This document shows positions 26,041 to 34,559 of a stretch of 64,000 nt of DNA, piece by piece. Every line of letters starts with the position of its first letter. The stretch's first letter is position 1. Under the pieces are notes generated by a model. It worked only from the letters and a program-made list of their open reading frames with translations, was not told the origin of the DNA and did no database searches. This DNA is from Pseudomonas sp. GM78 (GTDB taxonomy: Bacteria > Pseudomonadota > Gammaproteobacteria > Pseudomonadales > Pseudomonadaceae). A program made the position numbers and the translations under genes. The stretch is taken from contig NZ_AKJF01000200.1 in the NCBI RefSeq assembly GCF_000282475.1, positions 1 to 64,000 on the forward strand. The letters are read 5' to 3'.

Positions 26041-27021
26041 ATGCGCCCTGTCATTTTGCGTCGCGGTCTGGTCGCTCTGTTTGCTGCGGCTGTCACCTTC
26101 GGCGCCATTACTCAAGCTCAGGCCGAGACGCTTCGAATCGGCTATCAGAAATACGGCACCCTGGTGCTGCTCAAAGCCAAGGGCACCCTGGAAAAACGCC
26201 TCGCCGGCCAAGGCGTCGACGTGCAATGGACTGAATTCCCCGGTGGCCCGCAACTGCTCGAAGGCCTGAACGTCGGCTCCATCGACTTCGGCGTCACCGG
26301 CGAAACCCCGCCAGTGTTCGCCCAGGCAGCCGGCGCTGATCTGCTCTACGTCGCTTATGAGCCGCCAGCGCCGCACAGCGAAGCGATCCTGGTACCGAAG
26401 GACTCGCCGATCAAATCGGTGAAGGATCTCAAGGGCAAGAAAGTTGTCCTGAACAAAGGCTCCAACGTGCACTACTTGCTGGTCCGCGCCCTGGAAGACG
26501 CCGGCCTCAAGTACACCGATATCCAGACCGTATTCCTGCCGCCGGCCGATGCCCGCGCCGCGTTCGAGCGTGGCAGCGTCGATGCCTGGGTCATCTGGGA
26601 CCCGTACCAGGCCGCCGCCGAACAGCAGCTGCAAGCGCACACCCTGCGCGATGGCCAGGGCATCGTCGACAACCACCAGTTCTACCTCGCCACCAAGCCC
26701 TATGCGCAGAAAAACCCTGAGGTGATCAAGACCCTCGTGGAAGAAGTGCGCGCGGTCGGTGAATGGTCCAAGGCCAATCCGGAAGACGTGACCAGGCAGG
26801 TTTCGCCACTGCTTGGCCTGCCGGCGGACATCACCCTGACGTCGGTGAAACGCCAGGGCTACGGCGCGCTGTTCCTGACCCCGGACGTGGTCGCCGCGCA
26901 ACAGAAAATCGCCGACAGCTTCTATCAGCTCAAGCTGATTCCCAAGCCGCTGAGCATCAAGGATGTGATCTGGACGCCACCGGCGGCTGTTGCCCAAAGC
27001 TCAGTAACCAAAGCCCAGTAA
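26041..27021 (+). CDS. ssuA: Aliphatic sulfonate ABC transporter periplasmic binding protein
   Basis: The 326-residue product has a signal peptide ending ITQAQA (about residue 28), then TLRIGYQKYGTLVLLKAKG, characteristic of SsuA. It binds alkanesulfonates for SsuBC. Apart from the initiator methionine it contains neither methionine nor cysteine, so the mature protein of about 298 residues is free of sulfur amino acids. Such depletion is expected of an abundant periplasmic protein made during sulfur starvation. It follows ssuE and precedes ssuD by 25 bp. AAAGGAGAG gives a strong ribosome site. Confidence 0.96.
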   Translation: MRPVILRRGLVALFAAAVTFGAITQAQAETLRIGYQKYGTLVLLKAKGTLEKRLAGQGVDVQWTEFPGGPQLLEGLNVGSIDFGVTGETPPVFAQAAGADLLYVAYEPPAPHSEAILVPKDSPIKSVKDLKGKKVVLNKGSNVHYLLVRALEDAGLKYTDIQTVFLPPADARAAFERGSVDAWVIWDPYQAAAEQQLQAHTLRDGQGIVDNHQFYLATKPYAQKNPEVIKTLVEEVRAVGEWSKANPEDVTRQVSPLLGLPADITLTSVKRQGYGALFLTPDVVAAQQKIADSFYQLKLIPKPLSIKDVIWTPPAAVAQSSVTKAQ

Positions 27022-27046
27022 ATCGATTCCCTAAGGAGACCACTCC

Positions 27047-28195
27047 ATGAGCCTCAATATCTTCTGGTTCCTGCCAACCCACGGCGACGGCCATTACCTT
27101 GGCACCGCCGAAGGCGCTCGCGCCGTCGACCACGGTTACCTGCAACAAGTCGCGCAAGCTGCGGATCGCCTGGGTTTCGGCGGCGTGCTGATCCCTACCG
27201 GTCGTTCCTGCGAAGACTCGTGGCTGGTGGCCGCGTCGCTGATTCCGGTGACCCAGCGTTTGAAATTCCTCGTCGCGCTGCGCCCCGGGATCATTTCCCC
27301 GACGGTGGCGGCGCGTCAGGCCGCGACCCTGGATCGCTTGTCCGGCGGGCGTGCTTTGTTCAACCTGGTGACAGGCGGTGATCCGGAAGAGCTGGCCGGC
27401 GACGGTCTGTTCCTGACCCACGAAGAGCGCTATCAGGCCTCGGTGGAATTCACCCGCATCTGGCGTCGCGTGCTGGAAGGCGAAACCGTCGATTACGATG
27501 GCCAGCACATCAGCGTGAAGGGCGCCAAGCTACTCTATCCGCCGATCCAGCAACCGCGTCCGCCGCTGTACTTCGGCGGCTCGTCGGAAGCGGCCCAGGA
27601 CCTCGCGGCAGAGCAGGTCGAAATGGTCCTGACCTGGGGCGAGCCACCGGCCGCCGTTGCCGAGAAAATCGCCCAGGTACGCGCCAAGGCCGCCAAGCTC
27701 GGGCGTACCGTGCGCTTCGGCATTCGCCTGCATGTGATCGTGCGCGAAACCAACGCCGAGGCCTGGCAAGCGGCTGATCGACTGATCTCGCACCTGGACG
27801 ACGACACCATCACCCGTGCCCAGGCTTCGCTGGCGCGCTTCGATTCCGTGGGCCAGCAACGCATGGCTGCGTTGCACGGTGGCAATCGCGACAACCTGGA
27901 AGTCAGCCCCAACCTGTGGGCCGGTGTCGGTCTGGTGCGCGGTGGTGCCGGCACGGCACTGGTGGGTGATGGTCCGACCGTGGCTGCCCGCGTGAAGGAG
28001 TACGCGGACCTGGGTATCGACACCTTTATCTTCTCCGGTTATCCACACCTGGAAGAGTCGTATCGCGTTGCCGAGCTGCTGTTCCCGCACCTGGATATCG
28101 AGCGTCCCGAGCTGCCGAAAAGCGCCGGTTACGTCAGCCCGTTTGGCGAGATGGTCGCTAACGACATTCTCCCTAAAGCCGCGTCCCAGAGCTGA
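27047..28195 (+). CDS. ssuD: FMNH2-dependent alkanesulfonate monooxygenase
   Basis: The 382-residue cytosolic enzyme of the bacterial luciferase-like family cleaves C1-C14 alkanesulfonates to aldehyde and sulfite using FMNH2 from SsuE. Typical segments are [17 protein letters not shown] at the N-terminus, [13 protein letters not shown], and [11 protein letters not shown] near residue 111. Length and motifs match SsuD rather than other luciferase-like enzymes. It holds one cysteine and four methionines including the initiator. It lies 25 bp after ssuA and 8 bp before ssuC. Confidence 0.97.
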   Translation: MSLNIFWFLPTHGDGHYLGTAEGARAVDHGYLQQVAQAADRLGFGGVLIPTGRSCEDSWLVAASLIPVTQRLKFLVALRPGIISPTVAARQAATLDRLSGGRALFNLVTGGDPEELAGDGLFLTHEERYQASVEFTRIWRRVLEGETVDYDGQHISVKGAKLLYPPIQQPRPPLYFGGSSEAAQDLAAEQVEMVLTWGEPPAAVAEKIAQVRAKAAKLGRTVRFGIRLHVIVRETNAEAWQAADRLISHLDDDTITRAQASLARFDSVGQQRMAALHGGNRDNLEVSPNLWAGVGLVRGGAGTALVGDGPTVAARVKEYADLGIDTFIFSGYPHLEESYRVAELLFPHLDIERPELPKSAGYVSPFGEMVANDILPKAASQS

Positions 28196-28203
28196 GGCGC
28201 GCC

Positions 28204-28986
28204 ATGAAGAAGATCATTCACAGCCTTGCGCCCTGGGCATTGCCGGTCTTGCTGTTGGCGGTGTGGCAGTTGTCGGTGTCGGCGGGCTGGTTGTCGACGC
28301 GGATTCTGCCGGCGCCCATTGCCGTGATCGAAGCCGGGGTGAGCCTGGTCAGCAGTGGTGAAATCTGGACGCACCTGGCCATCAGCGGCTGGCGCGCGGC
28401 GCTGGGCTTCGCCATTGGCGGCGGCATCGGCCTGACCCTGGGCTTCATCACCGGCCTGTCGAAGTGGGGCGAGCGCCTGCTCGACAGCTCGGTGCAGATG
28501 ATCCGCAACGTGCCGCACCTGGCGCTGATCCCCTTGGTGATCCTGTGGTTCGGCATCGATGAGTCGGCGAAGATTTTCCTGGTGGCCCTGGGCACCTTGT
28601 TCCCGATCTACCTCAACACGTATCACGGCATTCGCAACGTCGACCCGGCGTTGGTGGAAATGTCGCGCAGCTACGGCTTGTCCGGTTTCAGCCTGTTCCG
28701 CCAGGTGATTTTGCCGGGGGCGCTGCCTTCGATCCTGGTCGGTGTGCGCTTTGCCCTCGGTTTCATGTGGTTGACGCTGATCGTCGCCGAAACCATCTCC
28801 GCCAGCTCCGGCATCGGCTACCTGGCGATGAATGCCCGGGAGTTCCTGCAGACCGACGTGGTGGTCCTGGCGATTCTGCTGTACGCGGTGCTCGGCAAAC
28901 TGGCCGACCTCGCGGCCCGTGGACTTGAGCGTGTGTGGCTGCGCTGGCATCCGGCTTATCAAGTCGTTAAAGGAGGTGCCGCATGA
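28204..28986 (+). CDS. ssuC: Sulfonate ABC transporter permease
   Basis: The 260-residue inner-membrane protein has about six hydrophobic segments. The EAA-type loop reads [20 protein letters not shown] (about residues 152-171), where SsuB docks. It forms the channel for sulfonates delivered by SsuA and perhaps by the orphan TauA-like protein. Its stop overlaps the ssuB start as ATGA, so the two subunits are translationally coupled. It contains no cysteine. Confidence 0.95.
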   Translation: MKKIIHSLAPWALPVLLLAVWQLSVSAGWLSTRILPAPIAVIEAGVSLVSSGEIWTHLAISGWRAALGFAIGGGIGLTLGFITGLSKWGERLLDSSVQMIRNVPHLALIPLVILWFGIDESAKIFLVALGTLFPIYLNTYHGIRNVDPALVEMSRSYGLSGFSLFRQVILPGALPSILVGVRFALGFMWLTLIVAETISASSGIGYLAMNAREFLQTDVVVLAILLYAVLGKLADLAARGLERVWLRWHPAYQVVKGGAA

Positions 28987-29789
28987 CCGCTCAACAACCT
29001 CCACGCCTGCTGCGCGGGATTCCGCTGGCGGTGCGCAAACTGCAAAAAACCTTCGGCTCGCGGCAGGTGCTGCGCGAGATCGACCTGCACATTCCAGCCG
29101 GTCAGTTCGTCGCGGTGGTCGGTCGCAGTGGCTGCGGCAAAAGTACCTTGCTGCGCCTGCTGGCCGGGCTCGACCAGCCTACGGGCGGTGACTTGTTGGC
29201 CGGCTCCGCGCCGCTGAGCGAGGCGCGGGAAGATACGCGGCTGATGTTCCAGGAAGCGCGTCTGCTGCCGTGGAAAAAGATCATCGACAACGTCGGCCTC
29301 GGGCTCAAGGGCAACTGGCGCCCGCAAGCGCTGCAAGCGTTGGAAGCGGTCGGCCTGGCGGATCGCGCCAATGAGTGGCCGGCGGCCTTGTCCGGAGGGC
29401 AGAAGCAACGTGTGGCGTTGGCTCGAGCATTGATCCACAAGCCGCGCCTGCTGTTGCTCGACGAGCCGTTGGGTGCGCTGGACGCCCTGACCCGCATTGA
29501 AATGCAGCAGCTGATCGAACGGCTCTGGCAACAGCACGGCTTCACCGTGTTGCTGGTCACCCACGACGTCAGCGAAGCGGTGGCGATCGCCGATCGGGTG
29601 ATCCTGATCGAAGACGGCGAAGTCGGCCTCGACTTGCACGTGGAACTGCCGCGCCCTCGGGTACGCGGCTCCCATCGGCTGGCGGCGCTGGAAACCGAAG
29701 TCCTCAACCGCGTGCTGTCGCTACCTGGCCAGCCGCCGGAACCGGAACCTGTATCACCCTTGCCTACGCAGTTGCGTTGGGCTCAATAA
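28983..29789 (+). CDS. ssuB: Sulfonate ABC transporter ATP-binding protein
   Basis: The 268-residue ATPase has Walker [10 protein letters not shown] (about residues 47-55), Q-loop FQEARLLPW, signature [14 protein letters not shown], and Walker [13 protein letters not shown]. It energises SsuC. GGAGGTGCC just before the start is a strong ribosome site lying inside the end of ssuC. The C-terminal tail after about residue 235 is proline-rich and not conserved. Confidence 0.96.
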   Translation: MTAQQPPRLLRGIPLAVRKLQKTFGSRQVLREIDLHIPAGQFVAVVGRSGCGKSTLLRLLAGLDQPTGGDLLAGSAPLSEAREDTRLMFQEARLLPWKKIIDNVGLGLKGNWRPQALQALEAVGLADRANEWPAALSGGQKQRVALARALIHKPRLLLLDEPLGALDALTRIEMQQLIERLWQQHGFTVLLVTHDVSEAVAIADRVILIEDGEVGLDLHVELPRPRVRGSHRLAALETEVLNRVLSLPGQPPEPEPVSPLPTQLRWAQ

Positions 29790-29822
29790 CTCAAGCCTCA
29801 ATCAACGACAGGAATCAACATC

Positions 29823-30038
29823 ATGACTATCAAGGCCATCAACGTTCGCAACCAGTTCAAAGGCTCGATCAAGGAAATCGTCCTCGGTGACGTGCTGTCG
29901 GAAATCGATGTGCAGACGGCTTCCGGGATCGTCACCTCGGTGATCACCACGCGTTCGGTGAAAGAGCTGGAACTGGCGGTGGGCAGCGAAGTGATCGCAT
30001 TCGTGAAATCCACCGAGGTGTCGATCGCCAAGTTGTAA
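29823..30038 (+). CDS. ssuF: TOBE-domain molybdopterin-binding-like protein SsuF
   Basis: The 71-residue product is a single TOBE/Mop domain (MTIKAINVRNQFKGSIKEIV to AFVKSTEVSIAKL). In P. putida S-313 the last gene of ssuEADCBF encodes such a protein and is needed for growth on some sulfonates and sulfate esters, although its biochemical role is not settled. Its only sulfur residue is the initiator methionine. It starts 33 bp after ssuB with a GACAGGAATC ribosome site and is followed by a terminator, so it closes the operon. Confidence 0.92.
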   Translation: MTIKAINVRNQFKGSIKEIVLGDVLSEIDVQTASGIVTSVITTRSVKELELAVGSEVIAFVKSTEVSIAKL

Positions 30039-30055
30039 GGGCGTGCACTGCAAAC

Positions 30056-30090
30056 AACCCTGGAGGGTTCGAGCCCTTCGGGGTTTTTTA
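30056..30090 (+). terminator. Intrinsic terminator of the ssu operon
   Basis: AACCC...GGGTT with an inner AGGG/CCCT pairing gives a GC-rich hairpin followed by a T run, 17 bp after ssuF. Confidence 0.85.
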
Positions 30091-30123
30091 TGCGTGTGTT
30101 TCAGCGAGATTCGCAGCGCGGCA

Positions 30124-30214
30124 ATCGCGGGCAAGCCCGCTCCCACAGGTTTATCGGTTGAAGACAAAACCTGTGTTCACTGGAGATCCTTGTGGGAGCG
30201 GGCTTGCCCGCGAT
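30124..30214. repeat. REP/REPIN inverted pair (GCGGGCAAGCCCGC type)
   Basis: Two 24-bp arms, ATCGCGGGCAAGCCCGCTCC and its reverse complement, flank about 43 bp of spacer between the convergent ssu operon and TetR gene. Confidence 0.87.
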
Positions 30215-30230
30215 GAGGTCAGTGAGAGCG

Positions 30231-30863
30231 CTAGAGATTTCGCTTGGGCAGGTACGGTGGTAGATACAGCCCCAGATATGCATCAAACACCCGCATCCCT
30301 TCCTCAGCCATGCGCGGCGTGATCTGCCCGTGCTGCTGCACCGAGCGCGCATAAACCCGGTCACCGAGCTCCATGGCCAGTGCGAACACATCGACATCGT
30401 CCGGCAACCTTGGCAGCTCGAAATGGTGATCGAACAGCTTGTGCATCAGGTCGCCCAGCTCAATGTCGTGCTGGCGGTCGGCCTGGGTGACTTCGGTCAG
30501 GCCGTGCTGGGCCAGGATGAGCTGGCGGGCGGCGGCGTCTTCGTCGTAGATGTCGAGCATGCGTTGTTCCACCAGCCTCGACAGGTCACGCCAACCATTC
30601 AATGCGTCATGGTCGATGGGCGCCTGCAGGCAGGCGCGGAAGGCCGCGTGGACGTCGGCCGTCAGCGCTTCGAGTAGGGACGGGACGCTGGCGAAGAAGT
30701 GGTACACGGAGGAGGGTGGGATCTGCGCGCGTTCGGCGACACTGTAGATCGACAGACTGGCCACGCCCTCGGCGGCCAGCAGCGTGCGGGCGGCATCGAG
30801 TATCGAATCGATCCGGGCCTGGCTGCGTGCACGGGGTTTGCGGGGGGTGGCGGTGCGCGTCAT
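30231..30863 (-). CDS. TetR family transcriptional regulator
   Basis: The 210-residue product has an N-terminal TetR helix-turn-helix (about 14-60): IDSILDAARTLLAAEGVASLS, then SVAERAQIPPSSVYHFFAS. The larger C-terminal ligand domain is unrelated to any effector class I can name. The ATG at 30863 is preceded by GGAGACTCC; a longer reading starts inside the neighbouring REPIN. It is flanked by REPINs on both sides and is convergent with ssu, so its target is not evident. Confidence 0.9.
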   Translation of the reverse strand: MTRTATPRKPRARSQARIDSILDAARTLLAAEGVASLSIYSVAERAQIPPSSVYHFFASVPSLLEALTADVHAAFRACLQAPIDHDALNGWRDLSRLVEQRMLDIYDEDAAARQLILAQHGLTEVTQADRQHDIELGDLMHKLFDHHFELPRLPDDVDVFALAMELGDRVYARSVQQHGQITPRMAEEGMRVFDAYLGLYLPPYLPKRNL

Positions 30864-30927
30864 TGGAGTCTCCTGCGGGGCAGGGGGCATTGTACGAGCA
30901 GGTATCTGTGTTGTCTGCCAGGACGCC

Positions 30928-31020
30928 ATCGCTAGCAGGCTAGCTCCCACAGGGGATTGGCGGTGTACACAGAATTTATATTCACTGGAGATTAACTGTG
31001 GGAGCTAGCCTGCTAGCGAT
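30928..31020. repeat. REPIN (GCTAGCAGGCTAGC type)
   Basis: Inverted ATCGCTAGCAGGCTAGCTCC units flank about 45 bp. Both arms carry the TAGC stem variant, so the stem changes are matched across the element. The right arm of 47723-47794 is the only other copy of this variant in the window. Confidence 0.88.
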
Positions 31021-31034
31021 CCGCCGCAGGCGGC

Positions 31035-31071
31035 CATAAAAAACGCCGCTGGCTGTGAGGCCGGCGGCGTT
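31035..31071 (-). terminator. Intrinsic terminator of spuI
   Basis: On the minus strand AACGCCGCCGGC and GCCAGCGGCGTT pair (one G-U type mismatch) around a six-base loop, followed by a T run, 19 bp beyond the spuI stop. Confidence 0.87.
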
Positions 31072-31089
31072 CTTGTTTAGTGCAACCAC

Positions 31090-32466
31090 TTAAACGGTAT
31101 GCAGGTACCAGTTGTACTCGAGGTCGGAGATGGAGTGTTCGAACTCTTCCAGCTCGCTCTCTTTACAGGCCACGAAGATATCGATGTATTTCGGATCGAT
31201 GTACTTGGCCATGACTTCGCTGTCGTCCAGCTCGCGCAACGCGTCGCGCAGGTTGTTCGGCAGGCTCTGCTCGTTCTGCTCGTAGCTGTTGCCTTCCACC
31301 GGAGCGCCAGGTTCGACCTTGTTGACCAGGCCGTGGTGCACGCCTGCCAAAACCGAAGCCATCAGCAGGTACGGGTTGGCATCGGCGCCGGCCACACGGT
31401 GTTCGATACGTACGGCATCGGCGGAGCCGGTCGGTACGCGAATCGCCACGGTGCGGTTGTCCAGGCCCCAGCACGGCGAGTTCGGCACATAGAACTGCGC
31501 ACCGAAACGACGGTAGGAGTTGACGTTCGGGCAGAGGAAAGCCATCTGCGCCGGTAGGGTCTCGAGCACACCGCCGATCGCGTGTCGCAGCGCGGCGTTC
31601 TGCTCGGGATCCTCACTGGCAAAAATATTCTTGCCGTCTTTGTCGAGAATCGAAATGTGCACGTGCAGACCGTTGCCCGCCTGGCCCGGGTAAGGCTTGG
31701 CCATGAAGGTGGTGTCCATTTCATGGTCGTAGGCGATGTTCTTGATCAGGCGCTTGAGCAGCACTGCATAGTCGCAGGCCTTGATCGGATCGGCCACGTG
31801 GTGCAGGTTCACTTCGAACTGCGCCGGGGCACTTTCCTTGACGATGGCGTCGGCCGGGATGCCTTGCTCTTTCGCACCTTCCAGGATGTCCTGGAGGCAG
31901 TCGACGTATTCGTCGAGGTCGTCGATCAGGTAGACCTGTGTCGAGTGCGGGCGTTTGCCGGAAACCGGCGAGCGCGGTGGCTGCGGACGACCGTTCACGT
32001 TCTCCTGGTCGATCAGGTAGAACTCCAGTTCGAACGCGGCGCAGATGGTCAGGCCCATTTCGTCGAACTTGCGCACCACGTTGGCCAGCACTTCACGCGG
32101 GTCAGCGAAGAATGGTTCGCCTTCGAGTTCGTGCATGGTCATCAGCAGTTGCGCGGTCGGGCGCTTCTGCCATGGCTCGTTGCACAGGGTATCGGGGATT
32201 GGATAGCAGATTCGGTCAGCATCACCGATGTCCAGGCCCAGGCCGGTGCTTTCCACCGTGGAGCCATTGATATCCAGGGCAAATAGAGAGGCCGGCAGGT
32301 TGATGCCTTTCTCGTAAACCTTGTGGAGGCTGGTGCGTTCGATGCGCTTGCCGCGCACCACACCATTCATATCCGCAATCAGAAGGTCAACGTACAGAAC
32401 CTCAGGATGTTCCTTAAGGAACGCGTTCGCTTCGTTAAGCTGAACGGCACGCGGGGGTACCGACAT
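31090..32466 (-). CDS. spuI: Glutamate-polyamine ligase (glutamine synthetase family)
   Basis: The 458-residue glutamine-synthetase-fold enzyme attaches glutamate to putrescine or other polyamines with ATP, the first step of the gamma-glutamylation route. Family features include AAFELEFYLI (Mg ligands), NGLHVHISILDKDG, and the RIEHRVAGADANPYL segment near the C-terminus. It lacks the long adenylylation loop of GlnA. It is divergent from the spuA remnant/spuBCDEFGH, as I recall for P. aeruginosa spuI. The leader carries AACAACAA directly before the ribosome site AAAGGTG, a likely Hfq/Crc target. Confidence 0.93.
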   Translation of the reverse strand: MSVPPRAVQLNEANAFLKEHPEVLYVDLLIADMNGVVRGKRIERTSLHKVYEKGINLPASLFALDINGSTVESTGLGLDIGDADRICYPIPDTLCNEPWQKRPTAQLLMTMHELEGEPFFADPREVLANVVRKFDEMGLTICAAFELEFYLIDQENVNGRPQPPRSPVSGKRPHSTQVYLIDDLDEYVDCLQDILEGAKEQGIPADAIVKESAPAQFEVNLHHVADPIKACDYAVLLKRLIKNIAYDHEMDTTFMAKPYPGQAGNGLHVHISILDKDGKNIFASEDPEQNAALRHAIGGVLETLPAQMAFLCPNVNSYRRFGAQFYVPNSPCWGLDNRTVAIRVPTGSADAVRIEHRVAGADANPYLLMASVLAGVHHGLVNKVEPGAPVEGNSYEQNEQSLPNNLRDALRELDDSEVMAKYIDPKYIDIFVACKESELEEFEHSISDLEYNWYLHTV

Positions 32467-32478
32467 GATGCAACACCT

Positions 32479-32486
32479 TTGTTGTT
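32479..32486 (-). promoter_or_regulatory. Candidate Hfq/Crc catabolite-repression motif at the spuI ribosome site
   Basis: The mRNA reads UUAACAACAAAGGUGUUGC before the AUG. AACAACAA is the canonical A-rich motif recognised by Hfq with Crc, and it abuts the ribosome site AAAGG. The published amiE target in P. aeruginosa also contains AACAACAA just before its ribosome site. Repression of polyamine use by preferred carbon sources is the expected effect. Confidence 0.55.
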
Positions 32487-32744
32487 AAAAATATCAATCA
32501 TTGATCTTTTCGGATTCCAGTCAACCCGAACGGCATGCCGAAGTCAAGCGAGGCCTTTTTTGCCCTAAAAAAGCGCTCGCGTGGCTTTTTTGAGGCGCTT
32601 TGGGGCGTTTTTATACCCCTTGGCCGTTTGACGCCCGCAGGCTTGAGCTGGCCGTGTTGTATTTTTTACGGGGGTGTTGTGTAAAAAAATGAACAAGGCT
32701 AAGCTCGAATCAAACCCATAACAGCAATAATACCGGGGTGCTTC

Positions 32745-33104
32745 ATGTCTCGCCTGCCGATAATCGGCGTTACCGCCTGCTCTTTGCAGACCGGTCTGAA
32801 TGCTTATCACATCAGTGGCGATATCCACGTCAGCGCCGTGGCCGCAGCGGCCCAGAGCCTGTCGGAGATCCTCCCGTCCCTGGCGGATCAACCGTCCCTG
32901 TCCGATATTCTGGACGGCCTCGACGGCACACCCATTACGGTTACTCCATTCAATATAGAACCGATTCACAATAGCGGCTCGGCCTTCGTGCAGGGCACCG
33001 CTCGCGATTCTGCACGCCTGGTATGCGCAGAAGTACACACAAGCGCGATAGCCTGGCGCAAACTTGCATTTCACCGCGACGCCGATGCGTCAACTATCGC
33101 CTGA
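32745..33104 (+). pseudogene. spuA: Remnant of spuA (gamma-glutamyl-GABA hydrolase, class I glutamine amidotransferase-like)
   Basis: The first 91 codons resemble the N-terminus of SpuA/PuuD hydrolases: MSRLPIIGVTAC, then NAYHISGD, then IEPIHNSG and GTARDSAR. After about 33017 the similarity stops and 28 unrelated codons run to a stop. The nucleophile-cysteine motif (ICRG, expected near residue 115) and the catalytic His-Glu of the normal protein of about 250 residues are missing. The usual LLFTGSPSNVEP stretch is also eroded to TPITVTPFNIEP. The open frame has survived but an active hydrolase is impossible. It sits in the spuA position between spuI and spuB. Confidence 0.75.
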
Positions 33105-33141
33105 CCTCAAGCGTCAGGAAACTCAAAGCCTAGAGGCATTT

Positions 33142-34500
33142 ATGAGTAACAACCTCGACCAGCTCACCGATTGGTTGAAAGACCACAAGATCACAGAAGT
33201 CGAATGCATGATCGCCGACTTGACCGGGATTACCCGGGGCAAGATTTCGCCGACCAACAAATTCATCGCCGAAAAAGGCATGCGTCTGCCAGAAAGTGTG
33301 CTGCTCCAGACCGTGACCGGCGATTACGTCGAAGACGACATCTATTACGAGCTGCTCGACCCGGCTGACATCGACATGATCTGCCGTCCCGACCAGAACG
33401 CGGTGTTCCCGGTGCCATGGGCCATCGAACCGACCGCCATCGTCATCCACGATACTTACGACAAGCAAGGCAACCCGATCGAGCTGTCGCCGCGCAACGT
33501 GCTCAAGAAGGTCCTCAAACTCTATGCCGACAAAGGCTGGCAGCCGATCGTGGCGCCGGAAATGGAGTTCTACCTGACCAAGCGCAGCGACGACCCGGAC
33601 TATCCGTTGCAGCCGCCAATCGGCCGCTCCGGACGCCCGGAAATCGGCCGCCAGTCGTTCTCCATCGAAGCGGCGAACGAGTTCGATCCGCTGTTCGAGG
33701 ACGTCTATGACTGGTGCGAATTGCAGGAACTGGACCTCGACACGCTGATCCACGAAGACGGCACGGCGCAGATGGAGATCAACTTCCGTCACGGCGACGC
33801 CCTGTCCCTGGCCGACCAGATCCTGGTGTTCAAGCGCACCATGCGCGAAGCCGCGCTCAAGCACGACGTGGCGGCAACCTTCATGGCCAAGCCGATGACC
33901 GGCGAGCCGGGCAGTGCCATGCACCTGCACCAGAGCATCATCGACATCGAGACCGGCAAGAACATCTTCTCCAATGAAGACGGGACCATGAGCGAGTTGT
34001 TCCTGCAGCACATCGGTGGCCTGCAGAAACTGATTCCCGAACTACTGCCGCTGTTCGCCCCCAACGTCAACTCGTTCCGCCGCTTCCTGCCGGACACCTC
34101 GGCACCGGTGAACGTGGAATGGGGCGAAGAAAACCGCACCGTGGGCCTGCGGGTACCGGATGCCGGCCCACAAAACCGGCGCGTGGAAAACCGCCTGCCG
34201 GGTGCCGATGCCAACCCGTACCTGGCCATTGCCGCGAGCCTGCTGTGCGGCTACATCGGCATGGTCGAAGGCCTGAACCCGAGTGCACCGGTGGTGGGCC
34301 GTGGTTATGAGCGCCGCAACCTGCGCCTGCCACTGACCATTGAAGACGCGCTCGAGCGCATGGAAAACAGCGCAACCATCGAGCGTTACCTGGGCAAAAC
34401 TTTCATCACTGGCTACGTCGCGGTCAAGCGGGCCGAGCATGAAAACTTCAAGCGCGTGATCAGTTCGTGGGAACGGGAATTCCTGCTTTTTGCCGTCTGA
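33142..34500 (+). CDS. spuB: Glutamate-polyamine ligase (glutamine synthetase family), second copy
   Basis: The 452-residue enzyme begins MSNNLDQLTDWLKDHKITEV at the ATG at 33142, preceded by AGAGG; 26 upstream in-frame codons are not conserved. It is a paralogue of SpuI with metal-site segment APEMEFYL, AMHLHQSIIDIETGKNIF and the C-terminal RVENRLPGADANPYL. It should gamma-glutamylate polyamines. It starts 37 bp after the spuA remnant and is followed after 59 bp by spuC. Confidence 0.93.
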   Translation: MSNNLDQLTDWLKDHKITEVECMIADLTGITRGKISPTNKFIAEKGMRLPESVLLQTVTGDYVEDDIYYELLDPADIDMICRPDQNAVFPVPWAIEPTAIVIHDTYDKQGNPIELSPRNVLKKVLKLYADKGWQPIVAPEMEFYLTKRSDDPDYPLQPPIGRSGRPEIGRQSFSIEAANEFDPLFEDVYDWCELQELDLDTLIHEDGTAQMEINFRHGDALSLADQILVFKRTMREAALKHDVAATFMAKPMTGEPGSAMHLHQSIIDIETGKNIFSNEDGTMSELFLQHIGGLQKLIPELLPLFAPNVNSFRRFLPDTSAPVNVEWGEENRTVGLRVPDAGPQNRRVENRLPGADANPYLAIAASLLCGYIGMVEGLNPSAPVVGRGYERRNLRLPLTIEDALERMENSATIERYLGKTFITGYVAVKRAEHENFKRVISSWEREFLLFAV

Positions 34501-34559
34501 CGCGCCGGGCGTCGCCGTTGTCGGGTGGCGCTCTCACCTGGACTTTTTAGGAGATTGGT

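Noticed and set aside
32640-32690. Sigma-54 promoter before the spu operon (CTGGCCGTGTTGTAT)
   Set aside because: The GG is present, but the GC at the required 10-bp spacing is missing, so it does not meet the -24/-12 rule.
32565-33074. 169-codon minus-strand frame across the spuI-spuB gap
   Set aside because: It overlaps the spuA remnant, whose SpuA-like N-terminus is recognisable on the plus strand. The minus-strand product matches nothing I know and lacks a ribosome site.
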